From NCBI RefSeq assembly GCF_900236475.1, contig NZ_LT963352.1, positions 5,254,001-5,318,000 on the forward strand: DNA of 64,000 nucleotides, written 5' to 3'. The translations under genes were made by a program, and so were the position numbers. The number at the start of each line of letters is the position of its first letter. The first letter of the stretch is position 1. This document shows, in pieces, positions 43,834 to 53,853 of the stretch. Below the pieces are notes generated by a model. The model searched no databases and had not been told where the DNA came from. It saw nothing but the letters and a program-made list of their open reading frames with translations. The stretch comes from Streptomyces chartreusis NRRL 3882. GTDB taxonomy: Bacteria; Actinomycetota; Actinomycetes; Streptomycetales; Streptomycetaceae.

Positions 43834-44850
43834 TCAGCGGTTGACGGCCTGGTACTCCTGGACCGCCACCTCGGTGGTGGTGGCGAACGTGCCGCTGGGC
43901 AGGTCGCCGCCGGTGCCGCCGGCGCCTTCCCAGCTGATGTCCCAGGTGAGGGTCGCCTCGAGGCCGTAGGAGCCGTCCCCCGAGGACCGCAGGTACCGCA
44001 CCCCGCACGGCGGCGTCAGCTCCGCCTTGCCCCTGGCGTACGGCTCTCCGATCGACCCGTCGTCGTTGATCACGCACTCGCCGGACGCCGGAAGGCTCTC
44101 CGCGTCCTCCGTCCCAGGGTCGAGGTGCAGGCTCACCGGCTTGGCGGTCGTGGTCGCCCACAGCCCCGTACCGGGCAGACTCGCCGTGACGGAGACGGGC
44201 TTGAAGGTGCCCTTGTCCAGCCAGACCCAGGTGGGGGCGTTCACCGTCGACTTGCCGTTCGGCGCGAGGGAGACCCTGGTCGGCGGCACGACGGTCCGCT
44301 GGTGCGCAAGCCCGGCGAGCGTCTCGGTGTCGATGGCCTGGGGCACGCCGGGGTTCTCGCCGTTGTCCACCCAGAAGGGCTTGCGCTTGCAGTCGTTGGC
44401 GGCAGGGTCATCCTTCATCTTCGGATTCGTGACGGCCACCCACCACATGCCCTCGTCGTTCTTGTCGACGTTGAAGTCCTTGTATGGGTGGCCTCCCTTG
44501 TAACGCGCCTTGTCGTCCGCGATGCCCACGGGATCGCCGCCGACAGACTCGTACATCGACCAGTTGGCCTCGGTGTAGGTCTTGAAGTCCTTTGCCTTCC
44601 AGTAGGGCTCGTACCAGCAGGCCGGTGGCTCCCAGTCCACGGCGTTGGACGTGATCGGGCCGCCGTCCTTCGACGGGGCTGCGCCCTTGACATTGAAGGT
44701 GATGCGCGACTGCAGCACCCGACCTGAGGAGTCACCGGACGCCTCGACATCTCGGGATCCGTTGCTGCCGATTCCTCCGGCGACAGCTGTGTCGACCCCA
44801 AGGAGGAACAGCGCGGAGGTGAGAGCCGCGAGCACCACGCGTCGTGTCAC
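43834..44850 (-). CDS. Secreted hypothetical protein
   Basis: About 338 aa with an N-terminal signal peptide (TRRVVLAALTSALFLLGVDTAVAG, predicted cleavage after the AVA). The mature part is beta-rich with Trp-rich stretches (WEPPACWYEPYWKAKDFKTYTEANWSMYE) and Cys pairs (NDCKRKPFW, GECVIN, TPPCGVRY). No catalytic motif is seen. The GTG 44850 is eight bases after AGAGG and overlaps the stop of the upstream lipoprotein (GTGA). The pair look like a secreted co-translated unit of unknown role. Confidence 0.78.
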   Translation of the reverse strand: MTRRVVLAALTSALFLLGVDTAVAGGIGSNGSRDVEASGDSSGRVLQSRITFNVKGAAPSKDGGPITSNAVDWEPPACWYEPYWKAKDFKTYTEANWSMYESVGGDPVGIADDKARYKGGHPYKDFNVDKNDEGMWWVAVTNPKMKDDPAANDCKRKPFWVDNGENPGVPQAIDTETLAGLAHQRTVVPPTRVSLAPNGKSTVNAPTWVWLDKGTFKPVSVTASLPGTGLWATTTAKPVSLHLDPGTEDAESLPASGECVINDDGSIGEPYARGKAELTPPCGVRYLRSSGDGSYGLEATLTWDISWEGAGGTGGDLPSGTFATTTEVAVQEYQAVNR

Positions 44851-45503
44851 GGCTGGCACCTCTTGGCACCCCGGTCCTCGTGGAGGCTCCAGATCTGCCA
44901 GACGCCCTGCTTGTTCTTCTTGACGCCGGTGTTGTAGTAGACGTAGCTGTCGGGCGAGGTCTTGACCACGTTCACCTTGTTGGTCTTGAGGTCCTTGACG
45001 TTTGCCTTGCTCTCGTCCGCGCAGTACGTCACTGCCGCTGACGTTTTATCGAACACCGTCACCTGACGATCGAAGTAGCGCAGCGTGCCGGCCCAGCTGG
45101 TCTTCCTGGCGATGTTGTCCTTCGCGTAGTTGTAGACGCCAACCAGCGCGCTGTCCGTGTAGTAGAAACCCATGCCGGACTTCTTCAGGTCGCCGTACGC
45201 CATCGCCTGATCCACACTGTTGATGGCCCGTTCGTTGTCGGCGAGGATGGTGTCCTTCTGGGGGTCTCCGGTCTGCCTGTCCTCGAAGACGTTCCTCATG
45301 TCATCCGGCAGCTTGATCTCCGGCCGGTCGATCCCGTCCGCCGACGCGGAGATCGACGGCGAAGCCGATGGCGAATCGGCCGGATCCGCACCGGCGATCT
45401 TGTCGGACGACGCCCCGTCACCTCCCCCCGAATCGCAGGCGGTCAGCAGCAGGGCCGCGGATGCGGTGAGCGCGGCTGTCACGAGCCGAGCAGGGCGGTT
45501 CAC
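44847..45503 (-). CDS. Lipoprotein of unknown function
   Basis: 218 aa with a clear lipobox: LVTAALTASAALLLTACDS, so it is cleaved before Cys23 and lipidated in the outer leaflet. A Ser/Pro/Ala linker (ADSPSASPSISASAD) leads into an alpha/beta domain with a Tyr-rich segment (GMGFYYTDSALVGVYNYAKD) and WQIWSLHED near the end. It resembles NTF2-like small secreted proteins of unknown function; I cannot name a family. Translationally coupled to the next secreted gene. Confidence 0.75.
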   Translation of the reverse strand: MNRPARLVTAALTASAALLLTACDSGGGDGASSDKIAGADPADSPSASPSISASADGIDRPEIKLPDDMRNVFEDRQTGDPQKDTILADNERAINSVDQAMAYGDLKKSGMGFYYTDSALVGVYNYAKDNIARKTSWAGTLRYFDRQVTVFDKTSAAVTYCADESKANVKDLKTNKVNVVKTSPDSYVYYNTGVKKNKQGVWQIWSLHEDRGAKRCQP

Positions 45504-45584
45504 TGTGTGCTCCCGTTGATGTGGGGGGACAACTCAAGCGAAGCAACGCTATCGGTGGGTCGAACAGCGACGGCGACGAGGTCG

Positions 45585-46031
45585 TCAGCCCAGCCGCTTC
45601 GTCAGCGTGTACTCCGTGATGCCCGGCGGATAGTCCGGCACCACGCACACCACCTCGTACCCCTGCTTCTCGTAGAAGCGAGGGGCCTGGAAGTCCCATG
45701 TCTCCAGGCGGGCCGCCCGGCAGCCGCGTTCGCGGGAGGCGATGCGTTCCGCCTCCCACAGGAGCCGGGCGCCCAGCCCCGCGCCGCGGTGGCGTTCGTC
45801 GACCCAGAGGTATGTGACGTGGAGCCAGGTCGCCCAGGTGTAGCCGACGAGGCCGCCCGCCAGGCCGTCGTCCGTGTCGTTCACAGCCCACACGTGCAAC
45901 GGGACGTCCCTTTCGTCCGGCGTTCCGCGCAGGGCGCGCAGTACCGGAGAGGCGGCCGTGTTCGTTTCCCGCAGGCGTGTACGGAGCAGATCACGTCGGG
46001 CCTTGTCGACTTCTGTCTCAAGACGGAACAT
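45585..46031 (-). CDS. GNAT-family N-acetyltransferase
   Basis: 148 aa from ATG 46031 (an in-frame ATG lies 12 bp upstream). The acetyl-CoA site is seen in WLHVTYLWVDERHRGAGLGARLL, where RGAGLG is the Q/RxxGxG/A loop, followed by AARLETWDFQAPRFYEKQGYEVV, the typical Tyr-containing region of GNATs. Cytoplasmic; the substrate is unknown. It diverges from the LuxR regulator over a long intergenic region. Confidence 0.85.
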   Translation of the reverse strand: MFRLETEVDKARRDLLRTRLRETNTAASPVLRALRGTPDERDVPLHVWAVNDTDDGLAGGLVGYTWATWLHVTYLWVDERHRGAGLGARLLWEAERIASRERGCRAARLETWDFQAPRFYEKQGYEVVCVVPDYPPGITEYTLTKRLG

Positions 46032-46153
46032 GCGGCACACCATAAACGCGCAGGACAGTCAGTTCTGCAAATAACCTTCCGCTCCGGGCCCCCGGCCGTA
46101 CTCTGATGAACAGCACCGGTGGGGGCCGGTGCCGATCAGGGGGCGAGACAGCC

Positions 46154-46284
46154 GGGTACGACACCCGGGGTGGGGGTAGCGGTTTCTGCGCGGCGGCGGC
46201 CGTGCGGCTGGCGGCGACCCGGCCAGGCTGCTGTGAGGACGGACGGACAGATGCAGCAGATCCGGGCACCCCGGTGTCGTACCC
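46154..46284 (+). repeat. Long inverted repeat in the leader of the LuxR regulator gene
   Basis: GGGTACGACACCCGGGGTG (46154-46172) is complemented by CACCCCGGTGTCGTACCC (46267-46284), 18 of 19 positions with a single-base bulge, spanning 94 nt. It lies upstream of the LuxR start and, if transcribed from the region near 46100, would form a long leader structure. A second smaller hairpin (46314-46337: CCCC-GCTC, GAGC-GGGG) follows just before the ribosome-binding site. The 305-bp gap between the GNAT and LuxR genes holds this structure and no gene. Confidence 0.7.
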
Positions 46285-46348
46285 GTGCGGTTCGTCTTCC
46301 GACGATGGGGTATCCCCTGCTCTTCAGGAGCCTGGGGAAGGGGGTTAC

Positions 46349-47116
46349 GTGGTTCGCATCCGAGTCCTGGTCGTCGACGACCATCGCATCTTCGCCGAGT
46401 CACTCGCGGCGGCCCTGGCCGCCGAGCCCGATGTCGAGGTCTCCGCGGCCGGCAGCGGCCCTGCCGCGCTGCGCAGCCTGGAGCGGGCGGTCGCCGAGGG
46501 GCGGCGGTTCGACGTGCTGCTCGTCGACGCCGATCTGGGCGGCAAGGTGCCGGGCGCTCGCCCGGCCGTACCCGTGCAGGAGGGCAACGAGGACGGGCTC
46601 GTCGACGGGATCTCCCTCGTCACGGGCGTGCGGTCCGCGCAGCCGAACGTACGGATCGTCGTGCTCGCCGAGAAGGACGACCCGCGCCGGGCCGCGCTGG
46701 CCCTCCAGGCCGGGGCCTCCGGGTGGGTCGCCAAGGACTGCTCGCTGTCCCGGCTGCTCACCGTCATCCGAGGCGTGCTGCGGGACGAGACGCATCTGCC
46801 GCCGGCCCTGCTGACCGGCGTGCTGCGGGAACTGACGGCCGCGCGCAAGCACCGCACCGAGAGCGAGCGGCTCGTCGAGTCCCTCACTCCGCGTGAGCGG
46901 GAAGTGCTGCGGTGCATGGTGGCGGGGCTGGGGCGCAAGGCCGTCGCCGAGCGCCTCTATCTGTCGCCGCACACGGTGCGTACGCACATGCAGAACGTGC
47001 TGGGCAAGCTCGGCGTGCATTCCACGCTCGCCGCCGTCGCCCTCGCCCGGCGGGCCGGAGTCGGGCCCGCCGACCTAGCCGGGGATGTTGTCGAACGGGG
47101 CGGTCAGCTGGCGTAG
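46349..47116 (+). CDS. LuxR-type response regulator
   Basis: 255 aa. The receiver has Asp10-Asp11, a normal phospho-acceptor Asp60 (FDVLLVDADLGG) and Lys in GWVAKDCS. A 22-residue insertion (KVPGARPAVPVQEGNEDG) interrupts the receiver after the phospho-site. The LuxR HTH (LTPREREVLRCMVAGLGRKAVAERLYLSPHTVRTHMQNVLGKLG, residues about 190-233) is complete. GTG 46349 has GGAAGGGGG just before it. No kinase is adjacent. Its 3' end overlaps the convergent tamR gene by 42 bases. Confidence 0.88.
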   Translation: MVRIRVLVVDDHRIFAESLAAALAAEPDVEVSAAGSGPAALRSLERAVAEGRRFDVLLVDADLGGKVPGARPAVPVQEGNEDGLVDGISLVTGVRSAQPNVRIVVLAEKDDPRRAALALQAGASGWVAKDCSLSRLLTVIRGVLRDETHLPPALLTGVLRELTAARKHRTESERLVESLTPREREVLRCMVAGLGRKAVAERLYLSPHTVRTHMQNVLGKLGVHSTLAAVALARRAGVGPADLAGDVVERGGQLA

Positions 47117-47572
47117 AAGCCCCGCCAGTTCGCCCCGCTGGGCGCGGGTGAGCTCCGCGAGGATCGCGCGCTCCTGGTCCAGCAGACCCGCCAGGGCCTG
47201 GTCCGCGCGGTCCCGGCCCTCAGCCGTCAGCCGGACCAGGACGCCTCGGCGGTCGCTGGGGTCGGGGAGGCGCTCCACGAGGCCCTTCTTCGCCAGGCGG
47301 TCGATGCGGTTCGTCATCGTGCCCGAGGTGACCAGGGTCTGGGTGAGGAGCTGCCCCGGCGAGAGCTGGTACGGCGTGCCCGCCCGGCGCAGCGCCGTCA
47401 GGACGTCGAACTCCCACGGCTCCAGGCCGTGCTCGGAGAAGGCCAGCCGGCGTGCCCGGTCCAGATGCCGGGCCAGTCTGCTCACGCGGCTGAGCACCTC
47501 GAGCGGTTCGACGTCGAGGTCCGGGCGCTCCCGGCGCCATGCTGCGACCAGCCGGTCGACCTCGTCCTCCAT
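47075..47572 (-). CDS. tamR: MarR-family regulator TamR
   Basis: 165 aa from ATG 47572 (MEDEVDRLVAAW). A longer reading to 47620 would run into the divergent promoter/operator. The winged helix is YQLSPGQLLTQTLVTSGTMTNRIDRLAKKGLVERLPDPSDRRG, residues about 80-125. Divergent pairing with a trans-aconitate methyltransferase gene fits TamR, which in S. coelicolor was reported to bind citrate-type ligands and to regulate tam. TACACT, seven bases before the ATG, could be the -10 of a leaderless transcript. It overlaps the preceding luxR-type gene tail to tail by 42 bases. Confidence 0.86.
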   Translation of the reverse strand: MEDEVDRLVAAWRRERPDLDVEPLEVLSRVSRLARHLDRARRLAFSEHGLEPWEFDVLTALRRAGTPYQLSPGQLLTQTLVTSGTMTNRIDRLAKKGLVERLPDPSDRRGVLVRLTAEGRDRADQALAGLLDQERAILAELTRAQRGELAGLLRQLTAPFDNIPG

Positions 47573-47606
47573 GGCGATCAGTGTAGTGGTTGTGTCGACG
47601 TAGAGT

Positions 47607-47638
47607 CTCTTGACATCCATTTTCTTGACGTCGAGATA
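47607..47638. promoter_or_regulatory. TamR operator and tam promoter region
   Basis: TCTTGACATC (47607-47616) and TCTTGACGTC (47622-47631) are direct repeats 15 bp apart; TCTTGACGTCGAGA (47622-47635) is nearly palindromic. TTGACA (47609-47614) with AGATAA (47633-47638) 18 bp later resembles a -35/-10 for tam. The match to TamR is inferred from position. Confidence 0.6.
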
Positions 47639-47697
47639 AATTCAGTGTCACGCTGTGTGTGCGCCCCGTACGTCCCTTACGGACACCAGGAGGACCC

Positions 47698-48516
47698 ATG
47701 CCCGCAGCCGCCCCCACCTGGGACCCCGCCCGGTACCTCCGGCATGCCGGCCATCGCGCCCGCCCCTTCACCGACCTCCTCGCCCGCGTCCCCGACCTCC
47801 CCGGCGACCCTCCCCGCATCGCCGACCTCGGCTGCGGGCCCGGCAATGTCACCGCGCTGCTCGCCGCCCGCTGGCCCGCCGCCCGGATCACCGGCTACGA
47901 CAACTCGCCCGAGATGCTCGACAAGGCCCATGTCGAGCACGAGGGGCCCACGCCGGGCGGCGGCCGTCTCGACTTCGCCCACGCCGACGCCCGCACCTGG
48001 GCACCGAGCGAACCCTGCGACCTGATCATCAGCAACGCCACCCTCCAGTGGGTGCCGGGGCACCTCGACCGGTTCGCAGACTGGGTGGCCGCGCTGGAAC
48101 CCGACGGGATCTTCGCCTTCCAGGTCCCCGGGAACTTCGACGCCCCGAGCCACCGGCTCATGCGCGAACTCGCGCACGCCCCGCGCTGGCGCGACCGGCT
48201 CGACGGCACTCTGCGTCACGCCGACGCCGTCCACACCCCCGAGGCCTATCTGGAGCGGCTCACCTCGCTCGGCTGCACCGCCGACGTGTGGGAGACGACG
48301 TACATCCACCTGCTCCAGGGCGAGGACCCCGTGCTCGACTGGGTGAAGGGGACCGGCCTGCGGCCCGTGCTGACCGCCCTCGCCGAGGATCCCGAGGCGC
48401 GGGACGGCTTCCTCGCCGAGTACCGGGCCGCCCTGCGCGAGGCCTATCCGGCGGGACCGCACGGCACGCCGTTCCCGTTCCGCAGGGTGTTCGCGGTGGC
48501 GCGGAAGCAGGTGTGA
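47698..48516 (+). CDS. tam: Trans-aconitate 2-methyltransferase
   Basis: 272 aa SAM-dependent methyltransferase. Motif I is IADLGCGPGNVTALLAAR (residues about 39-56), followed by GYDNSPEMLDKA. ISNATLQWVPG (about 108) is the Tam-type motif, and HTPEAYLERLTSLGCTADVWETTY is characteristic of the Tam group. It methylates trans-aconitate, an inhibitor of aconitase. AGGAGG precedes the ATG directly. Divergent from tamR. Confidence 0.92.
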   Translation: MPAAAPTWDPARYLRHAGHRARPFTDLLARVPDLPGDPPRIADLGCGPGNVTALLAARWPAARITGYDNSPEMLDKAHVEHEGPTPGGGRLDFAHADARTWAPSEPCDLIISNATLQWVPGHLDRFADWVAALEPDGIFAFQVPGNFDAPSHRLMRELAHAPRWRDRLDGTLRHADAVHTPEAYLERLTSLGCTADVWETTYIHLLQGEDPVLDWVKGTGLRPVLTALAEDPEARDGFLAEYRAALREAYPAGPHGTPFPFRRVFAVARKQV

Positions 48517-48523
48517 CCGGTGG

Positions 48524-48772
48524 CTACGCCGTTCGGCCCAGGTGGGTGAACAGGATGCGGATCACGTCCTCGTCGATGACGTACAGGACGCGGTAGTCGC
48601 CGACGCGGAGTCGGCGGAAGCCCGGGCCGTAAGGGGTGGAACTGGCAGGACGGGGAGTCTCGGCGAGCGCGTCGACGGCTTCGTACACGGCGGCGAGCCC
48701 GGCCGGGTCGTCCTTGAGGAAGCGTACGGCCGCGTTGGTGGCGTCCGTCTCCCAGATGATGCGGTAAGTCAC
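48524..48772 (-). CDS. RelE/ParE-family toxin
   Basis: 82 aa. It has the RelE fold pattern: MTYRIIWETDATNAAVRFL, then PASSTPYGPGFRRLRVGDYRVLYVIDEDVIRILF, in which RLRVGDYRVLY is the conserved strand/Arg motif of the family. Toxins of this type cut mRNA on the ribosome or inhibit gyrase. It overlaps the upstream antitoxin gene by four bases (ATGA). The final residues (HLGRTA) follow the pattern. Confidence 0.9.
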   Translation of the reverse strand: MTYRIIWETDATNAAVRFLKDDPAGLAAVYEAVDALAETPRPASSTPYGPGFRRLRVGDYRVLYVIDEDVIRILFTHLGRTA

Positions 48773-49020
48773 GGACGCAGCCCCAGCATGCGCCCGACCT
48801 CTTCGTGCGGGACCCCCTCGCCGAGCGTGCCCTCGGCCTTGCGTCGCTGGTAGTCGGCGACGGCGAGGGCGTCTTCGAGATCCTCTATCACCTGAGGAGA
48901 CACGAGCAGCGCGGCCACGTGGCCGTGGTCGGTGATGGCGATGGTCTCGCGGCTGTGGGCCGCACGCCGGACCAGGTCGCCGAGCTGGGAACGGGCAGCG
49001 CTGATCGTGATCTCAGTCAT
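48769..49020 (-). CDS. Phd/YefM (RelB-like) antitoxin
   Basis: 83 aa. TEITISAARSQLGDLVRRAAHSRETIAITDHGHVAALLVSPQ (residues 2-44) is the Phd/YefM DNA-binding domain, in which ARSQLGDLV is the typical motif. The C-terminal half (EDALAVADYQRRKAEGTLG) would bind the toxin. ATG 49020. Upstream palindrome at 49033-49052 is the likely autoregulatory operator. Stop and start overlap the toxin gene. Confidence 0.9.
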   Translation of the reverse strand: MTEITISAARSQLGDLVRRAAHSRETIAITDHGHVAALLVSPQVIEDLEDALAVADYQRRKAEGTLGEGVPHEEVGRMLGLRP

Positions 49021-49032
49021 GCGCGCATGGTG

Positions 49033-49052
49033 CCACAAGATTAATCTCGTGG
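49033..49052. promoter_or_regulatory. Toxin-antitoxin operator palindrome
   Basis: CCACAAGATTAATCTCGTGG is a 20-bp inverted repeat with one mismatch per arm pair (perfect core AGATTAATCT). It begins 13 bp upstream of the antitoxin ATG. AT-rich core, unlike surrounding DNA. Confidence 0.75.
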
Positions 49053-49071
49053 CCCATAGGTTCAACTGGCG

Positions 49072-49749
49072 TCAACTCTTGCGACGCCCTATCAGGTGCG
49101 GCTTGGCCTCGAGTCCGTCCAGCCCGTGCCACGCGAGGTTCACCAGGTGCGCGGCCACCTCGGCCTTCTTCGGCTTGCGTACGTCCAGCCACCACTGGCC
49201 GGTCAGGGCGACCATGCCGACCAGGGCCTGGGCGTACAGCGGGGCCAGCTTGGGGTCGAAGCCGCGGCTCTTGAACTCGCGGCCCAGGATGTCCTCCACC
49301 TGGGTGGCGATGTCCGAGATGAGGGAGGCGAAGGATCCCGTCGACTGGGGGATGGGGGAGTCACGGACCAGGATGCGGAAACCGTCCGTGTACTCCTCGA
49401 TGTAGTCCAGCAGGGCGAAGGCCGCCTGCTCGCACAGTTCGCGCGGGTGGCCGGCCGTGAGCGAACTGGTGACCATCTCCAGCAGGCACCGCATCTCGCG
49501 GTCCACGACCACCGCGTATAGCCCTTCCTTGCCGCCGAAGTGCTCGTACACCACCGGCTTGGAGACCCCGGCCTTCGCCGCGATCTCCTCCACCGACGTG
49601 CCCTCGAAACCCTTGGCGGCGAAGAGCGTGCGACCGATCTCCAGCAGCTGCTGGCGGCGCTCGGCACCGGTCATCCGCGTGCGGCGCACTCGCCGCGGCT
49701 TGTCATTGCTGGGGGTGCTGCTCGAGTCGGTCGCCACAGCGACCATCAT
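49072..49749 (-). CDS. TetR-family regulator next to fatty-acid desaturase
   Basis: 225 aa (start ATG 49749 or ATG 49746). HTH: GTSVEEIAAKAGVSKPVVYEHFGGKEGLYAVV, residues about 49-80, the TetR/AcrR type. The C-terminal ligand domain is typical (SSLTAGHPRELCEQAAFALLDYI). Its start overlaps the stop of the desaturase gene (ATGATG), so they are co-transcribed. Tandem TACGGxxxCGTA sites upstream of the desaturase are the probable operators, so it likely senses acyl-CoA or fatty acid and tunes membrane fluidity. Confidence 0.88.
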   Translation of the reverse strand: MMVAVATDSSSTPSNDKPRRVRRTRMTGAERRQQLLEIGRTLFAAKGFEGTSVEEIAAKAGVSKPVVYEHFGGKEGLYAVVVDREMRCLLEMVTSSLTAGHPRELCEQAAFALLDYIEEYTDGFRILVRDSPIPQSTGSFASLISDIATQVEDILGREFKSRGFDPKLAPLYAQALVGMVALTGQWWLDVRKPKKAEVAAHLVNLAWHGLDGLEAKPHLIGRRKS

Positions 49750-50762
49750 GCCGCCTTGACGGGCTCCTTCCCGTGCCGGGAGCCGCCTTCCCCGGTGTTA
49801 CGCCGCGAATCGATACGCGAGCGTGACGGCCAGCGCACGTCGTACGCCCAGCCGAGCATCTCGAACCAGCGGATCAGCCGGGCGGAGGAGTCCAGCTGGC
49901 CGCGCATCACACCGTGCCGCGCGGAGGTGGGGTCGGCGTGGTGCAGGTTGTGCCAGGACTCGCCGCAGGACAGGATCGCCAGCCACCACACGTTGCCCGA
50001 GCGGTCACGCGACTTGAAGGGGCGCTTGCCCACCGCGTGGCAGATCGAGTTGATCGACCACGTCACGTGGTGCAGCAGGGCCACCCGGACGAGCGAACCC
50101 CAGAAGAACCCCGTGAACGCGCCCCACCAGGACATCGTGACCAGCCCGCCGATCAGCGCCGGGAGGGCCAGGGACACGACCGTCCACAGGACGAACTGGC
50201 GGGAGATCGCGCGGAGCGTCCTGTCCTTGATCAGGTCCGGGGCGTACTTGTCCTGCGGAGTCTGCTCCTCGTCGAACATCCATCCGATGTGCGCCCACCA
50301 CAGGCCCTTCATCAGGGCCGGGAGCGACTCGCCGAACCGCCACGGCGAGTGCGGGTCGCCCTCCGCGTCGGAGAACTTGTGGTGCTTGCGGTGATCGGCC
50401 ACCCAGCGGACCAGGGGACCCTCGACCGCCATGGACCCGGCGACCGCCAGCGCGATCTTCAGCGGCCGCTTGGCCTTGAAGGAGCCGTGGGTGAAGTGAC
50501 GGTGGAAACCGATCGTGATGCCGTGGCACCCGAGGAAGTAGAAGAAGACCAGCAGACCGAGGTCCAGCCAGCTCACACCCCAGCCCCAGGCCAGCGGCAC
50601 CGCCGCCAGCAGTGCGAGGAACGGGACGGTGATGAAGAGGAGGAGGGCGATCTGCTCGATGGACCGCTTCTGCTCGCCACCCAGCGTGGCGGTGGCTTCT
50701 TGGTCGGTTGCCTGACCGGACGCCTTCGGGGCGTTCTCGATCACGTCGGAACTACTGGTCAT
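49746..50762 (-). CDS. Acyl-CoA/fatty acid delta-9 desaturase
   Basis: 338 aa membrane di-iron desaturase. The three His boxes are complete: HRHFTH (about 82), HRKHH (about 119) and HNLHH near residue 285. Hydrophobic segments flank the first two boxes (LFITVPFLALLAAVPLAWGW and GLLVFFYFLGCHGITIGF). It introduces a cis double bond into acyl-CoA or lipid. ATG 50762 follows AGGGGACGCGT. Together with the TetR gene it forms an operon preceded by tandem operators. Confidence 0.92.
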   Translation of the reverse strand: MTSSSDVIENAPKASGQATDQEATATLGGEQKRSIEQIALLLFITVPFLALLAAVPLAWGWGVSWLDLGLLVFFYFLGCHGITIGFHRHFTHGSFKAKRPLKIALAVAGSMAVEGPLVRWVADHRKHHKFSDAEGDPHSPWRFGESLPALMKGLWWAHIGWMFDEEQTPQDKYAPDLIKDRTLRAISRQFVLWTVVSLALPALIGGLVTMSWWGAFTGFFWGSLVRVALLHHVTWSINSICHAVGKRPFKSRDRSGNVWWLAILSCGESWHNLHHADPTSARHGVMRGQLDSSARLIRWFEMLGWAYDVRWPSRSRIDSRRNTGEGGSRHGKEPVKAA

Positions 50763-50827
50763 ACGCGTCCCCTGGGGGGTATGTGGATGGAGAAGGGGTG
50801 CCGGGTCACGGGAACCCCGCACTGTTT

Positions 50828-50857
50828 CCTACGGTTCCGTAACCTACGGCTTCGTAA
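50828..50857. promoter_or_regulatory. Tandem 15-bp palindromic operators upstream of the desaturase operon
   Basis: CCTACGGTTCCGTAA (50828-50842) and CCTACGGCTTCGTAA (50843-50857) are direct tandem copies (13 of 15 identical). Each carries an inner palindrome (TACGGTTCCGTA perfect; TACGGCTTCGTA with one mismatched pair). They are 66-95 bp upstream of the desaturase start and also in the upstream region of ppc. The desaturase-linked TetR is the natural candidate. Confidence 0.7.
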
Positions 50858-51054
50858 GTATGGCAGTGCGCCGCCCGGCGGCAAGAGCCCCAGAGCCTGC
50901 GCGTCCCGGCCGACACCTATCCTGGAGTCGGTCGGACAGCGCGGTCCGCTCTGATTTCTTCCCGGATGTCCGGCCCGTATGCGGCGCCCGCCGCGCGAGA
51001 CGCCGTCCGGGTTCCCCTCCCAGACGAGCTTCAACACTGCAAGGAGCCGCACCT

Positions 51055-53787
<2,733 letters not shown>

Positions 53788-53806
53788 CCCACACCCCCGA
53801 CACGAC

Positions 53807-53840
53807 CGTGCCCCCGAGCCCGTACAGGCCCGGGGGCACG
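53807..53840. terminator. Bidirectional hairpin terminator after ppc
   Basis: Perfect 10-bp inverted repeat CGTGCCCCCG (53807-53816) and CGGGGGCACG (53831-53840); the 14-nt loop can form an inner GCC/GGC pair. Lies between ppc and the convergent wall-protein gene. Confidence 0.85.
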
Positions 53841-53853
53841 ATCACGTTCCACG

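Noticed and set aside
44850..44859. Start of the secreted protein at GTG 44859
   Set aside because: It lies directly on the ribosome-binding purines; GTG 44850 has proper spacing and gives a cleaner signal peptide.
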